Positions 1 through 8,370 of a stretch of 49,693 nt of DNA are shown here, one piece after another. Source of the stretch: Streptomyces sparsogenes (GTDB taxonomy: Bacteria; Actinomycetota; Actinomycetes; Streptomycetales; Streptomycetaceae); the NCBI RefSeq assembly GCF_001704635.1, contig NZ_MAXF01000234.1, positions 1-49,693 on the forward strand, in the 5' to 3' direction. The stretch's first letter is position 1. Every line of letters begins with the position of its first letter. The position numbers were made by a program, and so were the translations under genes. A model generated the notes under the pieces. That model was not told where the DNA came from, searched no databases, and was given only the letters and a program-made list of their open reading frames with translations.

Positions 1-2
1 CA

Positions 3-296
3 TCGCCTCAAACCCGCAGCAGCAAGAACTGGGTCGCCATCCCTCCGCGCGTGGCAGCCGCGCTCACAAAGCAGGCGTCCCCCCGCATCACCCTTCACGA
101 CCTGCGACACCTCGCCGCCACCCTCTCCATCACCGCGGGCACCCCACTCACCGTCGTCTCCAAAACCCTGCGGCACTCCACCCTCTCCACCACCGCCAAC
201 CTCTACAGCCACCTCACCCAGCAAGCCGCCCACGACGCCGTGGACGCCATCGACACCGCACTGCTCCCCCGCTGCTCCATCACGCCCAGCGGCTAG
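3..296 (+). CDS. Tyrosine recombinase/phage-type integrase, C-terminal part (5' end outside window)
   Basis: The reading frame is open from the first bases, so the gene begins upstream of the window and only about 97 C-terminal residues are visible. They carry the signature of the tyrosine recombinase catalytic domain: an HDLRH box (the second catalytic Arg with its His), a later LRHS box where the family usually has LGHS, and a terminal NLYSHL segment whose Tyr would be the nucleophile. The segment before the HDLRH box (KNWVAIPPRV) also fits integrases of actinomycete integrative elements. The integrated element would lie to the left. I see no tRNA or obvious attachment site just downstream. 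Family assignment is firm; whether the gene is intact cannot be judged here. Confidence 0.85.
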   Translation, partial: SPQTRSSKNWVAIPPRVAAALTKQASPRITLHDLRHLAATLSITAGTPLTVVSKTLRHSTLSTTANLYSHLTQQAAHDAVDAIDTALLPRCSITPSG

Positions 297-649
297 ACCG
301 CCGCGCCCACACTTCGTCGCCACGTCCGCGATATCAGGCGAGGTCAGGCACTCAACTCTCAACCCGGCCACGTGGAGCGACATCTCCCTTGCCTTGATCG
401 ATATCGACGTGTTAACGCAGTTGTCCGCCACTCCTCGCGCCCTGCGCGCGTCACAGAGAGGAGCGGACCCTTCAGTTGGTTAATGAACACTAACGAATCT
501 GGGCTCACTCTCGGGCCTTGACCTCGATCGGGCCACCCCCATACGTTATTGCCGAATAACATTCGACGGAAGGGTAGGTTGGTGTATGGACTTCATCCTC
601 GCGAACACCTGCAACGCCCCTGCCTCCCAAGCTGCCCGCGAGGTGTGGA
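297..649. other. Gap after the integrase, no convincing gene
   Basis: About 350 bases follow the integrase stop. No frame has an acceptable start, length and codon bias. I looked for a tRNA 3' end or a direct repeat that could mark an integration site and found none. A 23-codon frame at 586-657 has no recognisable product. Confidence 0.5.
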
Positions 650-835
650 ATGACTGAGCAACTGCAAGGGGTGGACGCAGCTGCCTTCCGCTCGGCGCTG
701 GTGAACTCTGCGCTCGGCGCCCTCGTCCAGGGCGGCGGGGCCATTGTTCGGGAACCGGAGGAGGGCCCCCACGAGGTTCGGGCCGTGGCTCGAGACCCAT
801 GGGGCAACACCGTGGTGCTCTACGGGCCGCGGTAG
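650..835 (+). pseudogene. Possible C-terminal scrap of a VOC/glyoxalase-family protein
   Basis: A 61-codon frame ends in VARDPWGNTVVLYGPR, which resembles the last strand of vicinal-oxygen-chelate (glyoxalase/bleomycin-resistance) proteins, where a DPWGN turn precedes the final strand. The preceding GGGAIVREPEEGPHEVR also fits that fold's last module. The rest of a normal VOC domain of about 120 residues is missing upstream, so this is probably a decayed remnant. It could instead be a chance open frame; confidence is low. Confidence 0.35.
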
Positions 836-1380
836 GCGGTCAGTTCCGGTCCCGGGGGCCCGAACGTGCGAAGCCCAACGCGCTCAGCATTTCGTCCTCA
901 TGCGTCTTCCCTGCGCTGATCTACACCTCACCTTCTTCTGGCCGAGGTTCAATCGCAGAGGGCTTCTCTGGTCGGTCTATGGAGGGCTGGCACTGTGTCC
1001 CCTGTTCACGATTGGCTCACCGGCCGTCTCAGGGACCGAGAGTTCGCTATGGCCGACACTGGACCTCAACTGGTACCCCTATTACAACGCAGGATTGTTT
1101 TCCACGCCAGCGGCACTCTTTCTCGGATGGCTCGGAACTCTCACCTCGTCGAGGCACAACGGAACAAAATCGCGTGAAGCGTATAGGCGGAAAGGGGGGT
1201 CGGGTCCGTGGCCACGGCCAGGAACTATTGGTTCAACTCCGGGCTTGCGCGGATACGCGCTGCCCCAAGCAGCAAGAAGATCACGCCCTACTAGAGGCCG
1301 AACGCCCTCCCTCATTACGGGAGGGCAAGTCGGCCTGTCATACGGGACAATTGTTGTCTGCATGTCGGGAGAGCCATAAA
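836..1380. other. Long gap upstream of acsA
   Basis: This is 545 bases without a convincing gene. The acsA reading frame stays open upstream to 799, but the extension has no resemblance to acetyl-CoA synthetases and a poor coding pattern, so I treat it as leader. The one clear structure is a perfect hairpin at 1304-1326, listed separately. Confidence 0.5.
1304..1326. promoter_or_regulatory. Perfect 8-bp stem hairpin in the acsA upstream region
   Basis: GCCCTCCC at 1304-1311 pairs with GGGAGGGC at 1319-1326 around a 7-base loop. It ends 54 bases before the acsA start and no T-run follows. It may be a terminator for upstream transcription or an mRNA leader structure; the sequence does not decide which. 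Confidence 0.45.
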
Positions 1381-3336
1381 GTGAACGAGCGTCCGTCAAT
1401 CGCAAAACTCAAGGAAGAGCGCAGGTTCGCACCCCCCGCCGACCTGGCCGCAGGCGCCAACGTCACCGCGGAGGCGTATGAACAGGCCAAGGCTGACAGG
1501 CTCGGCTTCTGGGCCGAGCAGGCCCGCCGGCTGACCTGGGCCAAAGAGCCTACCGAGACGCTGGACTGGTCGAACCCGCCGTTCGCGAAGTGGTTCAAGG
1601 ACGGCGAGCTCAACGTCGCGTACAACTGCGTGGACCGGCATGTGGAGGCCGGACACGGCGACCGGGTCGCCATCCACTTCGAGGGCGAGCCCGGCGACAG
1701 CCGCGCGATCACCTACGCCGAGCTCAAGGACGAGGTCTGCAAGGCCGCCAACGCCCTGCTGGAGCTGGGTGTCCAGAAGGGCGACCGGGTCGCGGTCTAC
1801 ATGCCGATGATCCCGGAGACGGCGGTCGCGATGCTGGCCTGCGCGCGTATCGGCGCGGCGCACTCCGTCGTCTTCGGCGGCTTCTCGGCGGATGCCATCG
1901 CCACCCGGATCCAGGACGCGGACGCCAAGGTCGTCATCACTTCCGACGGCGGCTACCGACGCGGCAAGCCGACTGCGCTCAAGCCGGCCGTGGACGACGC
2001 GGTGGCGCGCGTGGAGAACGTCGAGCATGTACTCGTCGTCCGGCGCACCGGTCAGGACGTGGCATGGGACGACAGCCGCGACGTGTGGTGGCACGAGATC
2101 GTCGAGCGGCAGAGCGCCGAGCACACGCCTGAGGCGTTCGAGGCGGAGCACCCGCTGTTCATCCTGTACACCTCCGGGACGACGGGTAAGCCCAAGGGCA
2201 TCCTGCACACGTCCGGCGGCTACCTCACCCAGACCGCATATACCCACCACTCCGTCTTCGACCTCAAGCCGGAGACGGACGTCTACTGGTGCACCGCCGA
2301 CGTCGGCTGGGTGACCGGGCACTCGTATGGCGTGTACGGGCCGCTGGCGAACGCCGCGACGCAGGTCATGTACGAGGGCACGCCGGACGCACCGCACCAG
2401 GGCCGGTTCTGGGAGATCGTGCAGAAGTACGGTGTGACGATCCTGTACACGGCGCCGACCGCGATCCGTACGTTCATGAAGTGGGGCGACGACATCCCCG
2501 CGAAGTTCGACCTCGGCAGCCTGCGGCTGCTGGGTTCCGCAGGTGAGCCGATCAACCCCGAGGCGTGGATCTGGTACCGCAAGAACATCGGCGCCGACCG
2601 CACCCCGGTCCTCGACACCTGGTGGCAGACCGAAACCGGCGCAATGATGATCTCGCCACTGCCGGGCGTCACCGCGACCAAGCCCGGCTCCGCGCAGAGC
2701 CCGCTGCCCGGCATTTCCGCGACCGTCGTCGACGACAAAGGCAACGAGGTGCCCGACGGTGATAGCGGCTACCTTGTGCTGACCGAGCCGTGGCCGTCGA
2801 TGCTGCGCACCATCTGGGGCGACGACCAGCGGTTCCTGGACACGTACTGGTCGCGGTTCGAGGGCAAGTACTTCGCCGGCGACGGGGCGAAGAAGGATGA
2901 CGACGGGGACATCTGGCTGCTGGGCCGGGTCGACGACGTCATGGTGGTGTCTGGGCACAACATCTCCACCACGGAGGTGGAGTCGGCGCTGGCGTCGCAC
3001 CCTTCGGTCGCCGAGGCGGCCGTCGTCGGCGCAACGGACGAGACGACCGGGCAGGCGATCGTCGCCTTCGTGATTCTGCGCAGTACGGCCGCCGAGACCG
3101 AAGACCTGGTCGCCGACCTGCGCAACCACGTCGGCGCCACCCTCGGCCCGATCGCCAAGCCGAAGCGGATCCTGCCGGTGGCCGAGCTGCCCAAGACCCG
3201 CTCCGGCAAGATCATGCGCCGGCTGCTGCGGGACGTCGCCGAGAACCGCCGGCTCGGTGATGTCACCACGCTGACCGACGCGACCGTCATGGACCTCATC
3301 CAGGCGAAGCTCCCGGCGGCGCCGAGCGAAGACTGA
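1381..3336 (+). CDS. acsA: Acetyl-CoA synthetase (AMP-forming acetate-CoA ligase)
   Basis: This cytosolic enzyme activates acetate with ATP and CoA through acetyl-AMP. The 651-residue length is that of streptomycete AcsA. The sequence shows the adenylation P-loop (YTSGTTGKPKG), the WWQTETG motif, the hinge and A8 region (GRVDDVMVVSGHNIS) and the C-terminal TRSGK, where Lys610 is the catalytic and usually acetylation-controlled lysine. The GTG start at 1381 is chosen because GGGAGAG precedes it by about 8 bases and family similarity begins at once (RPSIAKLKEERRFAPPADL). The frame is open upstream but non-homologous. A hairpin lies just after the stop. There are no obvious operon partners. The call is secure. 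Confidence 0.97.
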   Translation: MNERPSIAKLKEERRFAPPADLAAGANVTAEAYEQAKADRLGFWAEQARRLTWAKEPTETLDWSNPPFAKWFKDGELNVAYNCVDRHVEAGHGDRVAIHFEGEPGDSRAITYAELKDEVCKAANALLELGVQKGDRVAVYMPMIPETAVAMLACARIGAAHSVVFGGFSADAIATRIQDADAKVVITSDGGYRRGKPTALKPAVDDAVARVENVEHVLVVRRTGQDVAWDDSRDVWWHEIVERQSAEHTPEAFEAEHPLFILYTSGTTGKPKGILHTSGGYLTQTAYTHHSVFDLKPETDVYWCTADVGWVTGHSYGVYGPLANAATQVMYEGTPDAPHQGRFWEIVQKYGVTILYTAPTAIRTFMKWGDDIPAKFDLGSLRLLGSAGEPINPEAWIWYRKNIGADRTPVLDTWWQTETGAMMISPLPGVTATKPGSAQSPLPGISATVVDDKGNEVPDGDSGYLVLTEPWPSMLRTIWGDDQRFLDTYWSRFEGKYFAGDGAKKDDDGDIWLLGRVDDVMVVSGHNISTTEVESALASHPSVAEAAVVGATDETTGQAIVAFVILRSTAAETEDLVADLRNHVGATLGPIAKPKRILPVAELPKTRSGKIMRRLLRDVAENRRLGDVTTLTDATVMDLIQAKLPAAPSED

Positions 3337-3702
3337 GCGAGGAACGCGTCCGGAGGGCACCCGGCGACCGCGCCAGGTGTCCTCCGCGAACGTATGGCGG
3401 AGCCCGCCGATATAACGACATTCCGGCATGTCGCCGTAGGACTGGCCGTCGGCGTGCTGCTGCTCGCCGGCCCGGCAGTCGCCCCGCGACCGACAACGAC
3501 ACGGTCGTGGCGGCAGGCTGCGGTACGAGCGCCAACGCCGACTCACGCCAGCGCTGTATCGGGCCGTGTTCAGCGTGTCTGCCGATGGTGTGAGCGGCGC
3601 TTGACCTCGGCGACGGCCGGGGGAGAGGGTCTGTACGCACGGTCTGCTGGCGACGTGCACCAGTTTCTCTGATGGCCTCGGCGCCGGCTCCTCTTGCTTG
3701 AG
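3337..3702. other. Gap between convergent acsA and the DUF2461 gene
   Basis: About 365 bases contain the acsA terminator-like hairpin and no convincing gene. A plus-strand frame at 3394-3672 would encode a short hydrophobic start (VAVGLAVGVLLLAGPAVA) followed by Arg/Thr-rich sequence with no family resemblance. It could be a decayed secreted-protein gene, but I do not call it. Confidence 0.45.
3351..3386 (+). terminator. Hairpin terminator after acsA
   Basis: CGGAGGGCACC (3351-3361) pairs with GGTGTCCTCCG (3376-3386) with one G-U pair, starting about 15 bases after the acsA stop. There is no T-tract, as is common for actinomycete terminators. Confidence 0.55.
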
Positions 3703-4335
3703 TCACGCGGAGCGCCCCACGTAACGGACCAGCCACGTGAGCATGGCGTCGAGGTCATTGGCGGCCGAGAGGACCTTGTCGACGGCTTCCGGGGTGTGTA
3801 GCCAGTCGTCGCAGCCGAGGGGGCGGGCAGCGATCAGTGAGCGGTGGCGCAGCAAGTCCGTACGGGAGTGGCCGGGCGGATATCCCCGCGGGGTCTGTTT
3901 CATCACGTCCCCGGAGATGTCGTAGCCCCTCTTTCTCAAGTCCTCGATGATGGCGGCGAGCTCGCGGCCGCTGCCCTCGGCGGCGACGCCTTTGCGGAAC
4001 ATGGCGACCTGGCCGGGGTCCGGATACCACCAAGCGCCCTGGATCCGCAGGCCGTCCAGGTCGAACCGCAGACCGATCTCGATCTTGCGGCCGAGACGGA
4101 TCACCGCGCCCTGATGCTGCCACCACCAGGAGTTCCTGCGGTAGTGCCAAACGGAGAAGTCCTCATACCGGGGATCGGCGTCTGCCACATCATTCAGCAG
4201 TGCGATCATCGGCTGCCGGACCAGACGTTCGCGATCCGCGCGGTACTGCTCGCGCACTGCGTGTGACGGCTCGCCCTGCAAATGCAGCAACACGTCCATG
4301 GCTCGCTCTGGCCAGCCGGTGAATCCTTTGCTCAT
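3703..4335 (-). CDS. DUF2461 family protein
   Basis: A 210-residue protein beginning SKGFTGWPERAMDVLLHLQ. The overall pattern is typical of the DUF2461/TIGR02453 family: an N-terminal FxGxP-like start, a central RLGRKIEIGLRFDLDGLRIQGAWWYPDPGQ segment and a later MKQTPRGYPPGHSRTDLLRHRSL segment. No biochemical function is established for the family. Length fits. The ATG at 4335 coincides with the conserved start. The gene converges on acsA and diverges from the AraC gene, whose start is about 120 bases away, so the two may share a control region. No partner suggests a role. Confidence 0.75.
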   Translation of the reverse strand: MSKGFTGWPERAMDVLLHLQGEPSHAVREQYRADRERLVRQPMIALLNDVADADPRYEDFSVWHYRRNSWWWQHQGAVIRLGRKIEIGLRFDLDGLRIQGAWWYPDPGQVAMFRKGVAAEGSGRELAAIIEDLRKRGYDISGDVMKQTPRGYPPGHSRTDLLRHRSLIAARPLGCDDWLHTPEAVDKVLSAANDLDAMLTWLVRYVGRSA

Positions 4336-4452
4336 GCGGGGCACGATAAAGCCAGAGCGTCGACCGAACAGGGTTGGATACAGAGCAGGAGGCTGGGTCG
4401 CCTCGGCCGGGGTTGCGACAGGGGCGTCGGAGTGGCGATTCCGGGGGGCGCG

Positions 4453-5448
4453 ATGTGGCAGAGGGTGTCGAATGAGGCACTGCCCGCGAAGGAGCAGTTG
4501 CCCTATTGGGCCGAGTTGGTCTCCCGTGAGCTGGCACCGCTCACCCTGAGCAGCGCGAACGTCGCGGGCTTCCCCGCGCGGGCCTCCGTGCTGTCCCTGG
4601 GCTCCGTACGGGTGGCCGCGTTCGACAGCCCGCCCGCGCACCTTAGACGCACCTGGGCGGACATCCGGCGGTCCGACCCGGGCACGTACCAGCTGACCTT
4701 CGTCTCCGGCACCTCTTTGTGGATCAGCCAGCGGCGCCAGGACTCCGGGCTGGTGCTCGGCGACATGGTGCTCTTCGACGTATCGCACCCGTTCGAGGGC
4801 GCGGTGCCCGACCAAGGCCGCCACACCCAGGTGGTCATCATGCAGTTGCCGCGCGAACTGCTCCCGCTTCCGCCGGACAAGGTCCACCGGCTCCTCGCCC
4901 AGCCCTTGTCGGCCCGCACGGGCATGGGAGCGATCCTCGCCCGGTTCATGACCACACTGGACGCCTACGGCCCTGACTGCGACCCCCGCGAACTGAGCCG
5001 ATTAGGAGTGATGGCGCTCGACCTGGCGGGCGCCTGTCTGGCCCAGCACCTCGGAGCCTACGACGACCTTCCGGTCGAGACCCGCCAGCAGGCCATGCTG
5101 GACCGCGTCAACGCCTTCATCGACCACAACCTCAGCGATCCGGAGCTGAGACCGGCGGACATCGCGGCACACCATCACATCTCCGTGCGCTCCCTGCACA
5201 CGCTCTTCCAGCAGCAGGGGGAGACCGTGGCGGCCTCGATACGCCGGCGCCGCCTGGAACGCTGCCACACCGACCTCACCGACCCACGGCAGCGGCGGCG
5301 GTCCATCAGCGCCATCGCCGCCCGGTGGGGATTTGTGCGCCCGGCGGACTTCAGCCGGGCGTTCCGCGGCGCGTACGGCGTGACGCCCAGAGAACTCCGG
5401 CAGGCGGCACTGTGCAGTCAGCCGGATACGCGCAACGGGCTGCGCTGA
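4453..5448 (+). CDS. AraC-family transcriptional regulator
   Basis: A 331-residue regulator. The N-terminal part (residues about 1-190) resembles the AraC-binding-like sensor domain, with a VLGDMVLFDVSHPF stretch as in many streptomycete members. The C-terminal 100 residues hold two helix-turn-helix units: RPADIAAHHHISVRSLHTLFQQQG, then ISAIAARWGFVRPADFSRAFRGAYGVTPRELR, which matches the classic AraC signature. I chose ATG 4453; an in-frame GTG at 4432 is an alternative and the ribosome site does not settle it. It is divergent from the DUF2461 gene. The downstream gene encodes a secreted protein on the same strand after a 242-base gap, so a regulatory link is only possible. The ligand is unknown. 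Confidence 0.88.
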   Translation: MWQRVSNEALPAKEQLPYWAELVSRELAPLTLSSANVAGFPARASVLSLGSVRVAAFDSPPAHLRRTWADIRRSDPGTYQLTFVSGTSLWISQRRQDSGLVLGDMVLFDVSHPFEGAVPDQGRHTQVVIMQLPRELLPLPPDKVHRLLAQPLSARTGMGAILARFMTTLDAYGPDCDPRELSRLGVMALDLAGACLAQHLGAYDDLPVETRQQAMLDRVNAFIDHNLSDPELRPADIAAHHHISVRSLHTLFQQQGETVAASIRRRRLERCHTDLTDPRQRRRSISAIAARWGFVRPADFSRAFRGAYGVTPRELRQAALCSQPDTRNGLR

Positions 5449-5690
5449 ACGACAAGTAACACCGCACGCATCGCCAACTCGCAGCCGGCGGCGCGTGCCA
5501 CGATGTCAGGCGGGAGAAGGGTACGGGGGCCCAGCGCCGCACGAAGCCCTGCTCGGCGTTCCGGTCGCAGTCGTCAATCACTCATGACGGACGGGGCGTT
5601 CCAGCGATGCGCAAGCACCTCGGCGGGGCGCCGGGTGAGACCAGCGCAACCCTTCACGTGGATGTCCAAGGCACTCATGGAGGTTCCTCT

Positions 5691-6338
5691 GTGATCTCAC
5701 GGCACGCACGAGGGGCGCGGCTCCTCTTGGCCCTACTTGCCGGGCTCGCAGCCTGCACGTTCACCATCGCACCTGCCACGGCGGACGAGCAGGCAAGGAC
5801 GGAAAGACTGGCGATCAGACCCCAGGGAGCGCTTATCGATCTTCCCGCGGCCCACCGGGAGGCCCGGAGCGTAACCGTGAAGGCCGCGCCCCCGACGAGC
5901 TGTGTATGGGGCTGGGACCAGGGAACGGAGGCGTTGGCCTGGTACGCCGAAAACAAGTTGGTCAATACTCACAACCAGTGGACGGGCCACTGGGAGTGTC
6001 TCGCGGCCGAGCCTGGTTCCGAGTACGGCTATCTCGATGCGAACAGCGAGATCATCCTCAACGGTGTCGAGAGGGCAGACGGCGTCATGGACTCCTGCGA
6101 GCAGGGGGACCTTGGCGGCTGCCTGGGCGTTGCCACGCCCGGGCAGTGGGACTGCTCGGGAGGCGCCGCTTGCGCGGGGAACTACACCATCCAGGCAGCC
6201 TTCATCGTTGAACTGGCTGATGGGTGGACGTGGACTGGCCCCGGAACAGACGGGCCGTGTAGGTACTGGAGCGCGGACCACACAACCATCGCCTGCTTAG
6301 CGCAGTGGAGTTACCACTTCCCGGCCGTACGACCGTAA
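5691..6338 (+). CDS. Secreted cysteine-containing hypothetical protein
   Basis: I do not recognise the family. The product is 215 residues. It begins with a basic stretch (SRHARGAR), a hydrophobic core (LLLALLAGLAACTFTIA) and a likely Ala-x-Ala cleavage site (PATADEQ), so export by Sec is likely. The mature part has eight Cys, consistent with disulfides outside the cell, and is rich in Trp and Tyr. The GTG start at 5691 is preferred because GGAGG sits 7 bases upstream; the frame extends further upstream without a signal-like start. A second small secreted protein follows on the same strand after about 360 bases. Function unknown. Confidence 0.75.
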   Translation: MISRHARGARLLLALLAGLAACTFTIAPATADEQARTERLAIRPQGALIDLPAAHREARSVTVKAAPPTSCVWGWDQGTEALAWYAENKLVNTHNQWTGHWECLAAEPGSEYGYLDANSEIILNGVERADGVMDSCEQGDLGGCLGVATPGQWDCSGGAACAGNYTIQAAFIVELADGWTWTGPGTDGPCRYWSADHTTIACLAQWSYHFPAVRP

Positions 6339-6697
6339 CGACGCGCCGCACCTGCGAGGGCGAAAGAGAGCGCCAAGGCGCTGCTTCCGCCTGAGCGGGT
6401 GCGACCGCAGAGCCGTAGGGGAGCCTCCACGCCGGCCGAGCCCGCCTCACCGTCGAGAATCTGGCCAGGCGCCTACCGCGGCGTCCACGCCCCCGCCCGC
6501 GGCCGCAACGACAGTCTGGCCCGCCGCCCCGGCTCCGCGGCCAGGAACACCACCTGCTGCACCTGAGGCCCACACCCGGGGCACCCGAGCCCGTGCCGCA
6601 CCTCAGCCCGCAGGCCCGCCACGCCTCTCCCCACCACCCTCCTCTCTCCGGCCCCTCCCAGGCCCCGCCCGTTCCACGCCCACCCAAGGAGCTGACG
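6339..6697. other. Gap between two secreted-protein genes
   Basis: This is 359 bases. On the minus strand (about 6473-6620) a short frame reads CPGCGPQVQQVVFLAAEPGRR, which looks faintly like a decayed zinc-ribbon-type fragment, but it overlaps sequence used by the plus strand and has no start. I see no secure feature. Confidence 0.35.
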
Positions 6698-7138
6698 ATG
6701 TCCGAGATGAACACCGCGTGCCCCGTGGCAGCCCTGACCGCCGCCGCAGCACTGCTTGCAGCAGGGATCACACTGGCCGCCGCACCCCCAGCCGCTGCCG
6801 CCCAGGGTGACATCAACTGCCCCAGCGCCCAGTGGTACGCCGACGACATCGACTGCCGCATGACGCACAACGGCCCCGGCAGCCGGTGGTACGAAGGCGA
6901 ATGGGTGGCGGTGCACATCACCCGCTACGGCACGGCCTGGGCCAACGGATACGACCCCCACGCCGGCCATTACTACAGCGTGCTGCTGTCCAATGGCTCC
7001 ACCAGCATGTACTCCGAGGCCAAGTACGGCGGTACCGGCATCGGCGTCTCCGTCGGCACGGTCTCGGTGACCAGCCAGGTCAAGGCCGCCCTGGGCGTCC
7101 GAAACGGCAACATCATCACCGTCACCCGCAGAGCCTGA
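6698..7138 (+). CDS. Small secreted hypothetical protein
   Basis: A 146-residue product with an N-terminal signal peptide: hydrophobic ALTAAAALLAAGITLAAAPPAAAA followed by a likely cleavage after the AAA run. The mature domain of about 110 residues starts GDINCPSAQWYADDIDCR, has two Cys near its start that could pair, and is Gly/Ser/Tyr-rich. The ATG at 6698 has AAGGAG 6-7 bases upstream, which fixes the start. I do not recognise a family. It may be functionally linked to the secreted protein before it, because both are small, exported and on the same strand, but no shared motif was seen. Confidence 0.75.
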   Translation: MSEMNTACPVAALTAAAALLAAGITLAAAPPAAAAQGDINCPSAQWYADDIDCRMTHNGPGSRWYEGEWVAVHITRYGTAWANGYDPHAGHYYSVLLSNGSTSMYSEAKYGGTGIGVSVGTVSVTSQVKAALGVRNGNIITVTRRA

Positions 7139-7184
7139 CCCTGCTCACCCAGTGAAGAACCACCATGAATGCGGCTCCGGCGGC

Positions 7185-7341
7185 CGCCGTCGCCCCGCAG
7201 CACGGCCCTCTCCAGCGCGACCAAGACCTCCTCGTCGACCCGCAGGCCCGCCGCGTCGTGATGGGCCCGGGCCATGGTCGAGTCGATGCTGACCAGCGAG
7301 AGATCCACCTGACCCCGCCTGGCGGCTCCGCGTCTCGCCAC
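7185..7341 (-). pseudogene. IS5-type transposase remnant
   Basis: The minus strand encodes RGQVDLSLVSIDSTMARAHHDAAG followed by LRVDEEVLVALERAV. In IS5-like (IS427-group) transposases this is the segment around the first catalytic Asp (V-D-S-T-x-A-R-A-H-H-D-A-A-G). Only about 50 residues survive, with no terminal inverted repeats or second half. It lies between the small secreted-protein gene and the aldolase gene and marks the left edge of the amino-sugar locus. Confidence 0.7.
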
Positions 7342-7423
7342 ACGAGTGTTCCACCAGCCCGGGTGATCACGACTCCGTACACGCCCTTGGCGACATCAGG
7401 TGCGGGGAAAGCTTCGGCCCCGC

Positions 7424-8275
7424 TCAGCCACTCACCACACCGAGCAGGACCCGGACCGTCTCCGCCATCGCCTCCCGGCCCTGGGCGACGTAGGGGCGGG
7501 GGTCGGTCAGGTCGGGGCGCTCCGCCAGCGTCTCGCGGACCGCGCCGGTGAACGCGATGTTGAGAGCGGTACCGATGTTGATCTTCACGATGCCCGCCTG
7601 AACGGCTTGTCGCAGATCGTCGTCGCCGACGCCCGACGAACCGTGCAGCACCAGAGGTACGGGCACGGCCTCCCGCAGGCGTTCGATGAGCGCGTGGTCC
7701 AGTGTCGCGGAGCGTTCGGTCATCGCGTGGCTGCTGCCGACGGCGACGGCCAGGGCGTCCACGCCGGTGTCCGCGACATAGCGCGCCGCCTCCTGTGGGT
7801 CGGTGCGCACCCCGGCCGCGTGGGCGCTCGCGGGAGCGTCGGGCTTGCCGCCCACATAGCCGAGTTCGGCCTCCAGCCACAGGCCCGCGCCGTGGGCCCA
7901 CTGGGTCGCGGCGCGGGTGGCGGCGAGGTTCTCGGCGTACGGCCGCGCCCCGGCGTCGAACATCGCGGAGGAGAACCCCGCGTCCGCCGCCGTGCGCAGC
8001 AGCCGCATGTCCGTCACGTGGTCCATGTGCAGTGCGACGTCGACGTCACAGGCCTTGCCGACCTCGGCCGCGGCCCGCGCGATCGGCTCGACCCGGCCGC
8101 CGTGGAACCGTACGGCGTTCTCGCTGATCTGCAGGATCACCCCCGGGGCGCCCGCGGCGGCCGCGCCGGCGGTGATCGCCTCGGCGTGCTCCAGCGTGAT
8201 CACGTTGAACGCCGCGACGGCCCGGCCTGCGGCGGCGGCCTTCGAGACGAGTTCGCGCGTGGGAACCAGGGGCAT
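7424..8275 (-). CDS. Class II (tagatose/fructose-bisphosphate-type) aldolase, KbaY/GatY-like
   Basis: A 283-residue TIM-barrel aldolase that would split tagatose-1,6-bisphosphate (or fructose-1,6-bisphosphate) to glyceraldehyde-3-phosphate and dihydroxyacetone phosphate. The zinc and catalytic signature HMDHVTD (Asp85, His86) is present, as are a VGSSHAM segment with a further metal His, LHGSSGVGDDDL and a KINIGT phosphate-binding loop. Length suits KbaY/GatY/FbaA enzymes. ATG 8275 has GAGGGGA about 8 bases upstream. It is the last gene of the minus-strand operon that includes kbaZ- and agaS-like genes, which favours tagatose-bisphosphate as substrate. That choice is inferred from context, not from a residue I can point to. 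Confidence 0.85.
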   Translation of the reverse strand: MPLVPTRELVSKAAAAGRAVAAFNVITLEHAEAITAGAAAAGAPGVILQISENAVRFHGGRVEPIARAAAEVGKACDVDVALHMDHVTDMRLLRTAADAGFSSAMFDAGARPYAENLAATRAATQWAHGAGLWLEAELGYVGGKPDAPASAHAAGVRTDPQEAARYVADTGVDALAVAVGSSHAMTERSATLDHALIERLREAVPVPLVLHGSSGVGDDDLRQAVQAGIVKINIGTALNIAFTGAVRETLAERPDLTDPRPYVAQGREAMAETVRVLLGVVSG

Positions 8276-8370
8276 AAAGGTGTCCCCTCGCTTTCATGTC
8301 GGTTCGGTGAGTACGGGCCGGTGTCGGCCCGTACCGCTACGTGGTTCGGCCGGTACGGATATGTGGGCGA

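Noticed and set aside
799..1380. N-terminal extension of acsA from ATG 799
   Set aside because: The extra 194 residues have no similarity to acetyl-CoA synthetases, and GTG 1381 has a ribosome site at the family's usual start.
1396..3660. A very long open frame antisense to acsA
   Set aside because: In GC-rich DNA the third-position bias of a real gene opens the opposite strand. The product is Arg/Gly/Val-rich with no family motif, while acsA matches along its full length.
3394..3672. Short plus-strand frame with a hydrophobic segment
   Set aside because: It has no family match and no good ribosome site, and it overlaps the region just past the acsA terminator; it may be chance or a decayed gene.
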